Shown here: piece by piece, positions 8,854 to 18,538 of the stretch
How positions within the stretch are numbered: the first letter of the stretch is position 1
How the letters are laid out: every line of letters begins with the position of its first letter
DNA from: Myxococcales bacterium 68-20
GTDB taxonomy: Bacteria; Myxococcota_A; Polyangia; Polyangiales; Polyangiaceae
Length of the DNA: 64,000 nucleotides
NCBI GenBank assembly: GCA_001899635.1
Contig: MKVQ01000016.1
Span: 155,178 to 219,177 of the forward strand
Reading direction: 5' to 3'
The notes under the pieces: generated by a model
Told to the model about the DNA's origin: nothing
What the model saw: the letters and a program-made list of their open reading frames with translations, nothing else
The model's database searches: none
Program-made: the position numbers and the translations under genes

Positions 8854-9426
8854 TCAGATCCGTCGAACGATGCGCGCCGGATTGCCGACGGCAACCACGT
8901 TCGCGGGTAGGTCGCGCACGACGACGGAACCAGCTCCGACGACGGTGTTCTCCCCGATGGTGACGCCGGGACAGACGATGACGCCGCCGCCGAGCCAGAC
9001 GTTGTCGCCGATCGCGATCGGCTTCGCGCCTTCGATCTTGGCGCGACGCGGCTCCGGCTCGATCGGATGAGTGGGCGTCAGCAGCTGGACGTTCGGGCTG
9101 ATCTGAACGTCTTCGCCGATCGTGATCGGAGCCACGTCGAGGGCCACGAGGTTGAAGTTCGCGAACGTCCGGGCCCCGATCCGGATCTGGGAGCCGTAGT
9201 CGCAGAAGAACGGCGGACGGATCTCGACCCCCTCACCGACGCTGGCGCAGAGCTCGCGCAGGATGCGTTGGCGCTCGTCGGGTCGCTCGACCGACGTTCG
9301 GTTGTACTGCTCGCAGAGAACGGCCGCGCGCCGGCTCTCCCGCTGGAGCTCCGGGTCGCTCGCGATGTAGGGATCCCCCGCAAGCATCCGCTCCCGCTGC
9401 GAGCGACCGTCTGTGTCGTTCGACAT
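8854..9426 (-). CDS. Maltose/galactoside-type O-acetyltransferase
   Basis: A 190-residue left-handed parallel beta-helix acyltransferase of the Maa/LacA (MAT/GAT) type. The N-terminal cap (MLAGDPYIASDPEL, about 14-27) is the Mac domain. Hexapeptide repeats run from about residue 70 (IRPPFFCDYGSQIRIG) to the end. Family marks are FANFNLVALD, the catalytic His in LTPTHP, and NVWLGGGVIVCPGVTIG. It transfers acetyl from acetyl-CoA to a sugar hydroxyl. The start at 9426 (MSNDTDG) gives the usual family length. It is probably cotranscribed with the SDR gene downstream. Confidence 0.93.
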   Translation of the reverse strand: MSNDTDGRSQRERMLAGDPYIASDPELQRESRRAAVLCEQYNRTSVERPDERQRILRELCASVGEGVEIRPPFFCDYGSQIRIGARTFANFNLVALDVAPITIGEDVQISPNVQLLTPTHPIEPEPRRAKIEGAKPIAIGDNVWLGGGVIVCPGVTIGENTVVGAGSVVVRDLPANVVAVGNPARIVRRI

Positions 9427-9523
9427 GCCGGAAGCGTAAGGAGCAACGCGCGCCGTGCCAGGCCCATCGTCGAAGCGCTGCCGTGGCGTCGCCCGAAACA
9501 GGACGGGTCGACGTCCGGCCCGT

Positions 9524-9961
9524 CTAGGCCGCGACGGCCTGCAGCTTTCGCGTGAGCTCCTTCAACTCTTCCCGAAGGCGGCCGAGCTCGCCGAGGGAGA
9601 GCTGCGTCTTGCAGAAGATGTCCTTCGCGACCTCGGACGCCTTTCGCTCGAGACGCCTGCCTTTTGCCGTGAGGAAGATCTCGACGACACGCTCGTCGAC
9701 GGTGCTCCGGCGACGCTCGACGAGGCCATGGGCTTCGAGACGCTTCAAGAGCGGCGTGAGCGTGGCGGAATCGAGGTGGAGGCGCTCGCCGATGCGAGAA
9801 ACGCGAGCACCGTCCTCCTCCCAGAGCGTCAAGAGGACGAGGTATTGCGGATAGGTAACGCCCAGCGCCTCGAGCAGCGGCTGATAGGCCCCAGTCATCG
9901 CGCGTGAAGCGGCGTGAAGCGCGAAGCAGAGCTGGTTATCGAGCTTGAGGACGTCACTCAT
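9524..9961 (-). CDS. ohrR: OhrR, MarR-family organic peroxide sensor
   Basis: A 145-residue MarR regulator. The sequence DNQLCFALHAASRAMT near the N-terminus contains the reactive Cys of OhrR proteins, which is oxidised by organic hydroperoxides and releases DNA. The winged helix (RVSRIGERLHLDSATLTPLL, then GLVERRRSTVDER) is intact. The start at 9961 (MSDVLKLD) is preferred over an in-frame ATG 14 codons upstream because it matches the family N-terminus. It lies 38 bases downstream of ohr, the first gene of the pair. The palindrome at 10511-10538 is its likely operator, giving auto-repression. Confidence 0.92.
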   Translation of the reverse strand: MSDVLKLDNQLCFALHAASRAMTGAYQPLLEALGVTYPQYLVLLTLWEEDGARVSRIGERLHLDSATLTPLLKRLEAHGLVERRRSTVDERVVEIFLTAKGRRLERKASEVAKDIFCKTQLSLGELGRLREELKELTRKLQAVAA

Positions 9962-9999
9962 GTCGGCACCATCATCCCCCATCCTTCCGCCGTCCGCGA

Positions 10000-10440
10000 T
10001 CACTCAGCGAGGCGAACATCGACGACGATGTTGCCGCGCGTCGCGTTCGAATACGGGCAAACCTGGTGTGCCGTATCGAGCAACGCCGTGGCCTGCTCCC
10101 GCGGGAGCTCGGGGATCGACGCGACCAGCTCGACCGCGAGTCCGAATCCCTGCCCCACCTGACCGAGCGAGACCTTCGCGGTGATGCTCACCGGTCCAGG
10201 TGTGATCTTCTGCGCTCGCGCCACGTGCGAGAGCGCGCTCCCGAAGCACGCCGCGTACCCCGCAGCGAAGAGCTGCTCCGGGTTCGTACCCCCGACACCG
10301 CTCCCGCCGAGCGCCTTCGGAGGAACGAGGGCCACGTCGAGGACGCCGTCATCGGACTTCGCGCGGCCTTCACGCCCGGCAGTCGCCGTCGCCGTCGCCG
10401 TGTAGAGGGGCTTCTCGAGAACTGCGGGGGATTGGCTCAT
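10000..10440 (-). CDS. ohr: Organic hydroperoxide resistance protein Ohr
   Basis: A 146-residue Ohr/OsmC-fold peroxidase that reduces fatty-acid and other organic hydroperoxides using two cysteines. Both are present: YAACFGSAL near the middle, and HQVCPYSNATRGN near the C-terminus, the Ohr signature. The start at 10440 (MSQSPAVL) is preferred over an ATG six codons earlier because GGAGA lies 7-8 bases upstream. It heads an ohr-ohrR pair and has an untranslated leader of about 70 bases from the palindrome. Confidence 0.95.
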   Translation of the reverse strand: MSQSPAVLEKPLYTATATATAGREGRAKSDDGVLDVALVPPKALGGSGVGGTNPEQLFAAGYAACFGSALSHVARAQKITPGPVSITAKVSLGQVGQGFGLAVELVASIPELPREQATALLDTAHQVCPYSNATRGNIVVDVRLAE

Positions 10441-10510
10441 CTGACTTTTCTCCGGCATGGGGGACACGACGTCCCAGGTGCCGGTCAAGTTACAGCCCAT
10501 TCCATCGCAC

Positions 10511-10538
10511 GCAACTAAATCGTGCACGATTTAGTTGC
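10511..10538 (-). promoter_or_regulatory. Perfect 28-bp palindrome, probable OhrR operator
   Basis: Two 14-base arms (GCAACTAAATCGTG and its exact complement) meet with no spacer. The site is AT-richer than its surroundings and lies just upstream of ohr-ohrR. Its position and symmetry are those of a MarR-family operator. Confidence 0.85.
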
Positions 10539-10599
10539 TCGCACCCGATCAACACCGTCTAGACGTCGATCGCTCGGTCCGGTTGCCGACGGCGCGAAC

Positions 10600-10621
10600 G
10601 GGCCCGCCTTGTCGCGGGCCC
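10600..10621 (-). terminator. GC-rich hairpin after lipoprotein gene
   Basis: GGGCCCGC and GCGGGCCC form a perfect 8-bp stem around a 6-base loop, 13 bases past the stop of the minus-strand lipoprotein gene. No T run follows, so termination is inferred. Confidence 0.5.
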
Positions 10622-10633
10622 CTGAGCGCGAGA

Positions 10634-11041
10634 TCAGTTCACGTGCTGGCTGAACACGGTCTCGCCGGAGGGCGAGGCGGCGGTAGCCTCTTTCTCGGCG
10701 GAGATGGTGAGATCGAAGCTCGTCTCGGGGACCGAGCCGGTCCACTTGCCCTTGCGATCCGACTCGTCGTAGGCAAGCCCGCCGGACCGCGCCCAAGCTC
10801 CACCGGAGTCCTTGCGGTGCCACACGACGTAGGTGGTGGCGCCGTCGGTGACGCGGCCGGGCGGCGGGAGATTGACGGCCTCGATCTCGAGCTGCGTCAG
10901 GCTCTGGTCCTTCTGCACCTTGGCGACGATCTTGGCGTCGGCTCCGGGGGCGCGAGCCGAGGACGCGACCTCGTACTTGAGAGGGCCACCGCACGCAGCG
11001 GCGGCAAGGGAAAGCAAGAGAACGAACGCGGGCATCTTCAT
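10634..11041 (-). CDS. Small lipoprotein of unknown function
   Basis: A 135-residue protein. With the start at 11041 (MKMPAFVLLLSLAAAACGG) it has a clear lipoprotein signal peptide and lipobox AAAC. The mature part has a beta-rich look (YVVWHRKDSGGAWARSG, WTGSVPETSFDLTISAE). No named domain is recognised, though the layout recalls small beta-sandwich envelope lipoproteins. The open frame extends 15 codons further upstream, which would spoil the signal peptide. It is a single gene, divergent from priA, with about 175 bases between them. Confidence 0.75.
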   Translation of the reverse strand: MKMPAFVLLLSLAAAACGGPLKYEVASSARAPGADAKIVAKVQKDQSLTQLEIEAVNLPPPGRVTDGATTYVVWHRKDSGGAWARSGGLAYDESDRKGKWTGSVPETSFDLTISAEKEATAASPSGETVFSQHVN

Positions 11042-11215
11042 ACGGCGGACCTTCAGCAACTCCCGCGCCGCGTCCGCAGTCGCCAAGAGCCATCGGATTT
11101 TCGTAGCCCCGGACCCTCAGGGTGTAGCGCCGACGCTACGAACTGCCGCGCCGCCGCTACACCGGAAGGGCGTGTGCGCGTTGCCGCGCGGCGCGATCTC
11201 GTGCATTGAACGCCC

Positions 11216-13522
<2,307 letters not shown>

Positions 13523-13623
13523 CCGTCGATCTTCGTTTGCCGCCTGCCATCGCGTCGACGTCGACCCCGTAGCCGCGAACCAGAGAGCGGAAGAGGCTCG
13601 ACGGTGACAGAGGGAGTCGCAGA

Positions 13624-14199
13624 TCAGTCGGTCGCGTTCGTCGCCGCGGTGGCCTTCACGGCCTTCTCCGCCTCGGCCTTGAGCGCGACGAGCCCCTGTT
13701 CGAAATCGCCGCCCACGAGCTTGTCCATGTCGAAGACGAGCGACGCGGCCTTGCCGACGAAGCTGTTCTCCCCGTCCATCGCCCACGTGACCTTCGTACC
13801 GTCCTCGGTCGGCGTGAACGTGAAGGTGGCGGTGTTGACGGCCTCGAACGGCTTGAAGAACTCGAGCTTGATCACCACGAGCGAGGGATCACTCTTCTCG
13901 ATCGTCATGCGGCCTGCGCCGACCTTGTCACCGCTGAACGAGTAGATCGCGCCGTTGCCCGACCGAGGCCCCTCGAACGTGCGCGTCAGCTGCGGATCGA
14001 GCTTCTCGTACGGCGACCACGTGGACCACGCATGGAAGTCGTTCACACGCGCGAACGCGTGGTCCGCCGGCGCGGCCATGGTGATCGAGCGCTCGACATG
14101 GAAGGTCGACGGCCGGGTGGCGATCGCGACGCCGAGCACACCGACGGCGGCGACGACACCAATCAGAGCCGAACGGATCACCTTCTTCTTGTTCATCAC
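13624..14199 (-). CDS. SRPBCC (polyketide cyclase-like) protein, membrane-anchored
   Basis: A 191-residue protein of the START/SRPBCC fold. An N-terminal hydrophobic segment (about 8-27) may be a membrane anchor or uncleaved signal. The SRPBCC domain begins at FHVERSITMAAPADHAFARV and continues through the typical HAWSTWSPYEKLDP and FFKPFEAVNTATFTFTP. These proteins bind hydrophobic ligands in a deep pocket; the ligand is unknown. The C-terminus is Ala/Lys-rich. It is the first gene of the block between the two copies of the priA 3' end and is divergent from the FMN-binding gene in that block. Confidence 0.82.
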   Translation of the reverse strand: MMNKKKVIRSALIGVVAAVGVLGVAIATRPSTFHVERSITMAAPADHAFARVNDFHAWSTWSPYEKLDPQLTRTFEGPRSGNGAIYSFSGDKVGAGRMTIEKSDPSLVVIKLEFFKPFEAVNTATFTFTPTEDGTKVTWAMDGENSFVGKAASLVFDMDKLVGGDFEQGLVALKAEAEKAVKATAATNATD

Positions 14200-14470
14200 G
14201 GTTCCCTTTCATTGCCGGACGGCGTCGACCGTCCCCGCCTTCACAACCACGACAATCGGGCCCCCACGGGATCGACACGCTCGACGAACTTTTTTTCGGG
14301 GCCCCCTACTGCGCCAACTTCACCTGTCGGTCCGCCGCGAAAGTCCGGTGAACGCGGCCGGCGAGGCATGCAAGCACGGCAATAGGCGAGGATGCCGCCG
14401 GCCCCGAGACGGCTCATCGTCCGGGCGAGCTACGCCTTGCGCGCGCTGGCTCTGGGCGATAGTCGGCGCC

Positions 14471-15112
14471 ATGACCAAGCACCCGCTCACCTCGGAGACG
14501 ATCGAGACGGAGGCGGCGCTCCGGGACCTGATCGGCGAGCCGACCGAGCTCGTGTGCTCGAAGATCAGCGACCGCCTCAACTCGCTGACGCGGAAGTTCA
14601 TCGAGCGGTCGCCGTTCCTCTGTCTCGGCACCGCAGACGAGAACGGAAGCTGCGACGTGAGCCCGCGTGGCGACCCGGCGGGCTTCGTTCGCATCCTCGA
14701 CGACCGGACGCTGCTCATCCCCGAACGCCCGGGCAATCGCATCGCCGACTCGCTGCGGAACATCCTCCGCAACCCCCATGTGGCGTTGCTCTTCGTGATC
14801 CCCGGCGTGTCCGACACCTTTCGCGTCAACGGACGCGCGATACTGACGACCGACCAGGCATTGCTCGCTCCCTGCACGGTCGAGGGCAAGACGCCGAAGC
14901 TCGGGATCCTCGTCGACATCGAGTCCGCGTACACCCACTGCTCGAAGGCGTTCCTCCGCTCGCAGCTCTGGGATCCTGCGCGCTTCGTCGATCGCTCCGA
15001 GCTCCCGACGAGCGGAGCGATTCACCGCGAGCTCGCGGGCGAGGACTTCGACGCCGAGAAGTACGACGCGGAGCGCGCCGCACGGTATGCGCGCCGCGAA
15101 GGCTTCTACTGA
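14471..15112 (+). CDS. FMN-binding split-barrel protein, MSMEG_1061-like
   Basis: A 213-residue pyridoxamine-phosphate-oxidase-fold protein. The start at 14471 (MTKHPLTSET) is chosen because the family N-terminus begins there; the frame is open upstream but not protein-like. Typical barrel sequence is SPFLCLGTADENGSCDVSPRGDPAGFV, read in two parts (SPFLCLGTADENG and CDVSPRGDPAGFV), followed by LLIPERPGNRIADSLRNI and HVALLFVIPGV. The region with CSKAFLRSQLW is usual for this FMN-dependent subfamily. It probably reduces or binds a flavin or F420-like cofactor; substrate unknown. It lies in the block flanked by priA-tail repeats, upstream of the Ser/Thr kinase gene. Confidence 0.85.
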   Translation: MTKHPLTSETIETEAALRDLIGEPTELVCSKISDRLNSLTRKFIERSPFLCLGTADENGSCDVSPRGDPAGFVRILDDRTLLIPERPGNRIADSLRNILRNPHVALLFVIPGVSDTFRVNGRAILTTDQALLAPCTVEGKTPKLGILVDIESAYTHCSKAFLRSQLWDPARFVDRSELPTSGAIHRELAGEDFDAEKYDAERAARYARREGFY

Positions 15113-15137
15113 GCTTGCCGGACCAGAATGGACGGGC

Positions 15138-15172
15138 TCGATCGACGTCGCCCCCGTCGGAGCGCTATAGCC
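15138..15172 (+). repeat. Direct repeat, copy 2: duplicated priA tail
   Basis: Matches 13490-13524 at 33 of 35 bases and still reads SIDVAPVGAL-stop in the corresponding frame, against SIDVDPVGAL-stop in priA. It lies 40 bases upstream of the kinase start at 15213, in non-coding sequence. Confidence 0.85.
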
Positions 15173-15212
15173 TCGGAGAGCGTCCCGCACCGACCAGCCG
15201 ACCGAGACGAGC

Positions 15213-16724
15213 TTGACCTCATCCTCTTCGCCGCCGCCCAACCAGAACGAGAGGGAGCTCAAGGACGGGCGCTACACGCTCCTGCGCCGGCTCGGGGAAG
15301 GCTCGCAGGGTGAGACGTACGAGGCACGGGACAACGGCGCCCATTCGACGAGGCCGCGTCCGCGACCGGAAGCGCTCGTCGATGACTTCCACCGCTACGT
15401 CTCCCGCGCACGAGCCGGGGCGACGACCGACACGCGCGGCGTGGTCGCGATCAAGTGCTTCCGTGTGGGCAAGGCGAAGGCCTGGAAGGACGTCGAGCTC
15501 GCCGAGCGCGAGGCGAGGACGCTCGCGTCGCTCGATCACCCGCGCCTGCCGAAGTACATCGAGCACTTCGAGGAGGACGGCGCGCTCTACCTCGTGATGG
15601 AGAAGATCGAGGGCGAGAGCCTCGCCAGCCTCCGTTCGCGCAAGCAGACGCTCGACGTCACCGAGGTCACTCGGATGCTCGAGGACATCGCCGACGCGCT
15701 CCGGTACCTCCATGGGCGCGCGCCCTTCATCGTCCATCGCGACATCAAGCCCGGGAACGTCATCCGCCGGCCCGACGGGTCCTACGCGCTCGTCGACTTC
15801 GGAGCCGTCCGCGATCGGCTCAAGCCCGCCGGCGGGAGCACCGTCGTCGGGACCTTCGGCTACATGGCTCCGGAGCAGTTCCAGGGACGCGCCTCGCCGA
15901 AGTCGGACGTCTACGGGCTCGGCGCCACCGCGGTCGCCATGCTCACCGGCTGCGAGCCCGAGGAGCTGCCGCACGAAGGCTTGGGCATCGACGTCCCGCG
16001 CGCGTTGCCGAAAGGGACGCCGCCGGGGCTCGTGCGCGCGCTGTCCGCGATGCTCCGGCCCGATCCGGATCGACGGGTGGACTCGGTCGACGAGGCGCTC
16101 GTTTTCCTACGCGCGAAGACGAGGTCCGAGGCTCCGAAGAAGTCCGCCGCATCGGAGGCGCCGCCGAAGCCGCTCACACGCGACGAGAAGCGAGAGCTCC
16201 GGCGTCAGAAGAAGCGCGAGGCTCGCGAAGAGAAGCGCAAGCGCCGCGCTCTCGCGCGCTCGAGACGGCCCCCCTTCGTCCCGCGCTTCTTCGCACAGCT
16301 CGGGCTCTTCATCGCCCTCCTCGCCGTCTGGCTGACGGTGGGCCTCCTCGTCCCGCTCCTTCTCCGGCTCCTCTCACTGGTGTTCGGCGAAGCGCTCCGA
16401 CGCGCAGCGAACGCCTGCGTCCGCGCAGCGAGCCGGAGCCAAGCCGCGCTTGGCCGCGCATCGTCGTGGCTCTCGGGGCACCGCGCGGAGGATTCCGAAC
16501 CGGCACGCGTCCGCGTGGCGAGCGCGCTCGATCGGGTGCGGGCCGTCACCGAGGACGAGGCTCAAGAGCTCGCGATCGCCCAGGCAGAGGCGCGCGGCGA
16601 GGACGCAGACGCGTGGCTCGAAGAGCGGCTCGCGGCCGAGACGGAACGGCTCCGGATGGAGGATGAGCGCGAGCGCCTCCGTCGCCGGTCCACCACGCCT
16701 TCCCACGGGAAGCGCCGCGGCTGA
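15213..16724 (+). CDS. Ser/Thr protein kinase with C-terminal membrane segment
   Basis: A 503-residue Hanks kinase. The glycine loop LGEGSQGETYEA is at about 27-38. An insertion of about 25 residues separates it from the ATP lysine (VAIKCF, Lys at about 81). Catalytic HRDIKPGN starts at about 175 and DFG at about 195; KSDVYGLG and the rest of the C-lobe are intact. A Lys/Arg-rich stretch (about 315-350) precedes a strongly hydrophobic segment (about 355-385, LFIALLAVWLTVGLLVPLLL), then a Glu/Arg-rich tail. The start is TTG at 15213, the only suitable codon before the kinase domain; its ribosome site is weak. No partner is evident. Confidence 0.9.
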   Translation: MTSSSSPPPNQNERELKDGRYTLLRRLGEGSQGETYEARDNGAHSTRPRPRPEALVDDFHRYVSRARAGATTDTRGVVAIKCFRVGKAKAWKDVELAEREARTLASLDHPRLPKYIEHFEEDGALYLVMEKIEGESLASLRSRKQTLDVTEVTRMLEDIADALRYLHGRAPFIVHRDIKPGNVIRRPDGSYALVDFGAVRDRLKPAGGSTVVGTFGYMAPEQFQGRASPKSDVYGLGATAVAMLTGCEPEELPHEGLGIDVPRALPKGTPPGLVRALSAMLRPDPDRRVDSVDEALVFLRAKTRSEAPKKSAASEAPPKPLTRDEKRELRRQKKREAREEKRKRRALARSRRPPFVPRFFAQLGLFIALLAVWLTVGLLVPLLLRLLSLVFGEALRRAANACVRAASRSQAALGRASSWLSGHRAEDSEPARVRVASALDRVRAVTEDEAQELAIAQAEARGEDADAWLEERLAAETERLRMEDERERLRRRSTTPSHGKRRG

Positions 16725-16795
16725 GGACCGATTGAGACGCATTTCACACGGCCGCCGGCCGTGACGAGGCGGGGAGCGCGCGGTATATCCCGCTT

Positions 16796-17404
16796 GTGGT
16801 CCCACCGCTGTCGACCCGCCTGACGACGCAGCGCTTGGTCCTGCGCCCGCCGCGCACGGGAGACATCGGCGAGCTCCGAAGGCTCCTCCGGCACAACCAG
16901 GCCCACCTCAATCCGTGGAACCCGGCGCCGCGGCCCGGCGAGGACCCGACGTCGATCACCGAGGTCTCGAACACCGTGCTCCGTCACCGGCGCGAGTGGA
17001 AGAGCGGCCGGTCGTTCTCGTTCATGCTCGCGCTCCTTACCGACCCGGGACGCCTGATCGGCAAGATCGCGCTCAACGGCATCATGCGCGGCGCAATGCA
17101 CGGCGCCTATCTCGGATACTGGATGGACGTCGATCACCAGAACGGCGGGCTCTGCACCGAGGGCATCTCCGCCGTCCTCGACTTCGCGTTCGGGCCCGCG
17201 CGCCTCCATCGGGTGCAGGCCGCGATCATGCCGCACAACCCGAGGAGCCTCCGCGTCATCGAGAAGCTCGGCTTCCGCCGCGAGGGCTACGCCGAGCGCT
17301 ACTTGCAGATCGCAGGCAAATGGGAGGACCACATCCTGTTTGCCCGGACACGCGAGGAGCACCCCGTGCCAGACGGCAGCCGACACGACAACGCCGTCGC
17401 CTGA
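16796..17404 (+). CDS. GNAT acetyltransferase, RimJ/RimL type
   Basis: A 202-residue GNAT protein starting with GTG at 16796. RLTTQRLVLRPPRTGDI at the N-terminus is the usual RimJ/RimL opening. GAYLGYWMDVDHQNGGLCTEGI carries the acetyl-CoA-binding region (shown here as GAYLGYWMD and GLCTEGI), and LHRVQAAIMPHNPRSLRVIEKLGFRREGY (in part HNPRSLRVIEKLGF) is the conserved C-terminal motif. It probably N-acetylates a ribosomal protein or a small amine; the target cannot be told. It lies between the kinase and comF genes on the same strand, with gaps of about 70 and 56 bases. Confidence 0.88.
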   Translation: MVPPLSTRLTTQRLVLRPPRTGDIGELRRLLRHNQAHLNPWNPAPRPGEDPTSITEVSNTVLRHRREWKSGRSFSFMLALLTDPGRLIGKIALNGIMRGAMHGAYLGYWMDVDHQNGGLCTEGISAVLDFAFGPARLHRVQAAIMPHNPRSLRVIEKLGFRREGYAERYLQIAGKWEDHILFARTREEHPVPDGSRHDNAVA

Positions 17405-17460
17405 CGGAAGGGACACCTCGAGGTCGACAAAGCGCGCAACCGCCGCCGGCGACGGCCGAC

Positions 17461-18126
17461 GTGGGGGCCGTGCCCTCGCTCCGAGCACTCGGTGCCGTCG
17501 CCGCGAACATCCTCGGCGAGCTGGTTGGTCCGTCTCGGTGCGCCGCGTGCGATCTACCGGTCACCGCCAGCGTCCTCTTCTGTCCGCCTTGCGCCGCGTC
17601 GGTCGAGCACGCGCCCGAGCGCGACGTTCACACGAGCGGATGGACGTCGGCGTTCGAGTACGGCGGAGCGATGGCGACCGCCATCACACGGCTCAAGTAC
17701 GAAGACCGCGCCGATCTGGGACCGCTCCTCGGACGATCGATGCTCCGTGTCTCGGAGAGCTTCCGCGGCGCCGTCGATCTCGTCGTTCCGGTCCCCCTTC
17801 ATCCACGCCGGCTCGCCGATCGGGGCTACAACCAGGCCGCTCTCCTCGCCGCACCGGTCGCGCGCTCGCTCGGAGTCGAGCTCGCGCCGCGAGCGCTCGA
17901 ACGACATCGCGATACGACCCGCCAGGCGTCGCTCGATCGCGAGCGGCGGATCGTGAACGTCGCCGGTGTCTTCACCGCGCGCGATCCATCGCGCATGGAT
18001 GGCGCGCGCGTCCTCCTCGTCGACGACGTGCGCACCACCGGCGCCACGCTCGAGGGATGCACAGCCGCGCTCCGTGATGTGGGCGTGCGCGCAGTGCTCG
18101 CCCTCGTTCTCGCGCATCGCGCCTGA
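17461..18126 (+). CDS. comF: ComF-family phosphoribosyltransferase-like protein
   Basis: A 221-residue ComF/GntX homologue. The N-terminal zinc ribbon has two CxxC pairs (CAACDLPV and CPPC). YGGAMATAITRLKYEDR and PVPLHPRRLADRGYNQA are family marks, and the PRPP-binding motif VLLVDDVRTTGATL is intact near the C-terminus. In naturally competent bacteria ComF acts in DNA uptake; in others the role is uncertain. GTG at 17461 or 17470 could start translation, and 17461 is chosen here. The frame is open upstream through the GNAT gene in another phase, but only this part resembles the family. Confidence 0.92.
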   Translation: MGAVPSLRALGAVAANILGELVGPSRCAACDLPVTASVLFCPPCAASVEHAPERDVHTSGWTSAFEYGGAMATAITRLKYEDRADLGPLLGRSMLRVSESFRGAVDLVVPVPLHPRRLADRGYNQAALLAAPVARSLGVELAPRALERHRDTTRQASLDRERRIVNVAGVFTARDPSRMDGARVLLVDDVRTTGATLEGCTAALRDVGVRAVLALVLAHRA

Positions 18127-18538
18127 GCTCTAGCTCGTGGCTTCCGGACTTCAGCCTGCAGACTACATCGTTCGCAACGCGCCGAGGTCATCGGAAACCG
18201 AACGTGCTCGTGATGGCCGACGACCTCGTCGTCGAGGTGACCCCACGGACGCCGACCTTTCCTCGGCGCTGCAGATCAGAGGCGTCGCAACGAGCCGAGG
18301 TCGTCGTAAGCTCGAACTGTTCGTGATGATCGACACCTCATGGTCGAGGTGAACGCACGGACACGCGAATTTTCCGGTCTCGCAGAGGTGAGGGATGTGC
18401 GCGCATCGACGCCTGAAGCCACGAGCCATTCGCCCGAGTGGGTGATGGCGAGTCCCCACATGACAAGGCGAGCGACCACCCCGAGCAGACAATGACACGA
18501 CGAGCAGCGACCCGCGGTATCATGGGCTGGGCGCTCCG
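18127..18538. other. Intergenic region with imperfect tandem duplication
   Basis: About 410 bases without a supported gene. Most of it is taken up by two diverged copies of a unit of about 114 bases (18155-18382), listed separately. The rest leads into the start of the GYF-domain gene. Confidence 0.6.
18155..18382. repeat. Imperfect tandem duplication, unit about 114 bp
   Basis: Copy 1 begins CTGCAGA at 18155 and copy 2 at 18269. Shared blocks in order are TCGCAACG, GCCGAGGTC, CGAAC, TCGTGATG, TCGAGGTGA and GCACGGAC or its close variant CCACGGAC. The copies have clearly diverged and do not share an open reading frame. Confidence 0.65.

Noticed and set aside
13955-14470. Upstream extension of the FMN-binding gene
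   Set aside because: It runs over the divergent SRPBCC gene and has no family sequence; the family N-terminus starts at 14471.
16915-17460. Upstream extension of the comF frame
   Set aside because: It overlaps the GNAT gene in another phase and has Arg-rich shadow composition; the ComF zinc ribbon begins only after 17500.
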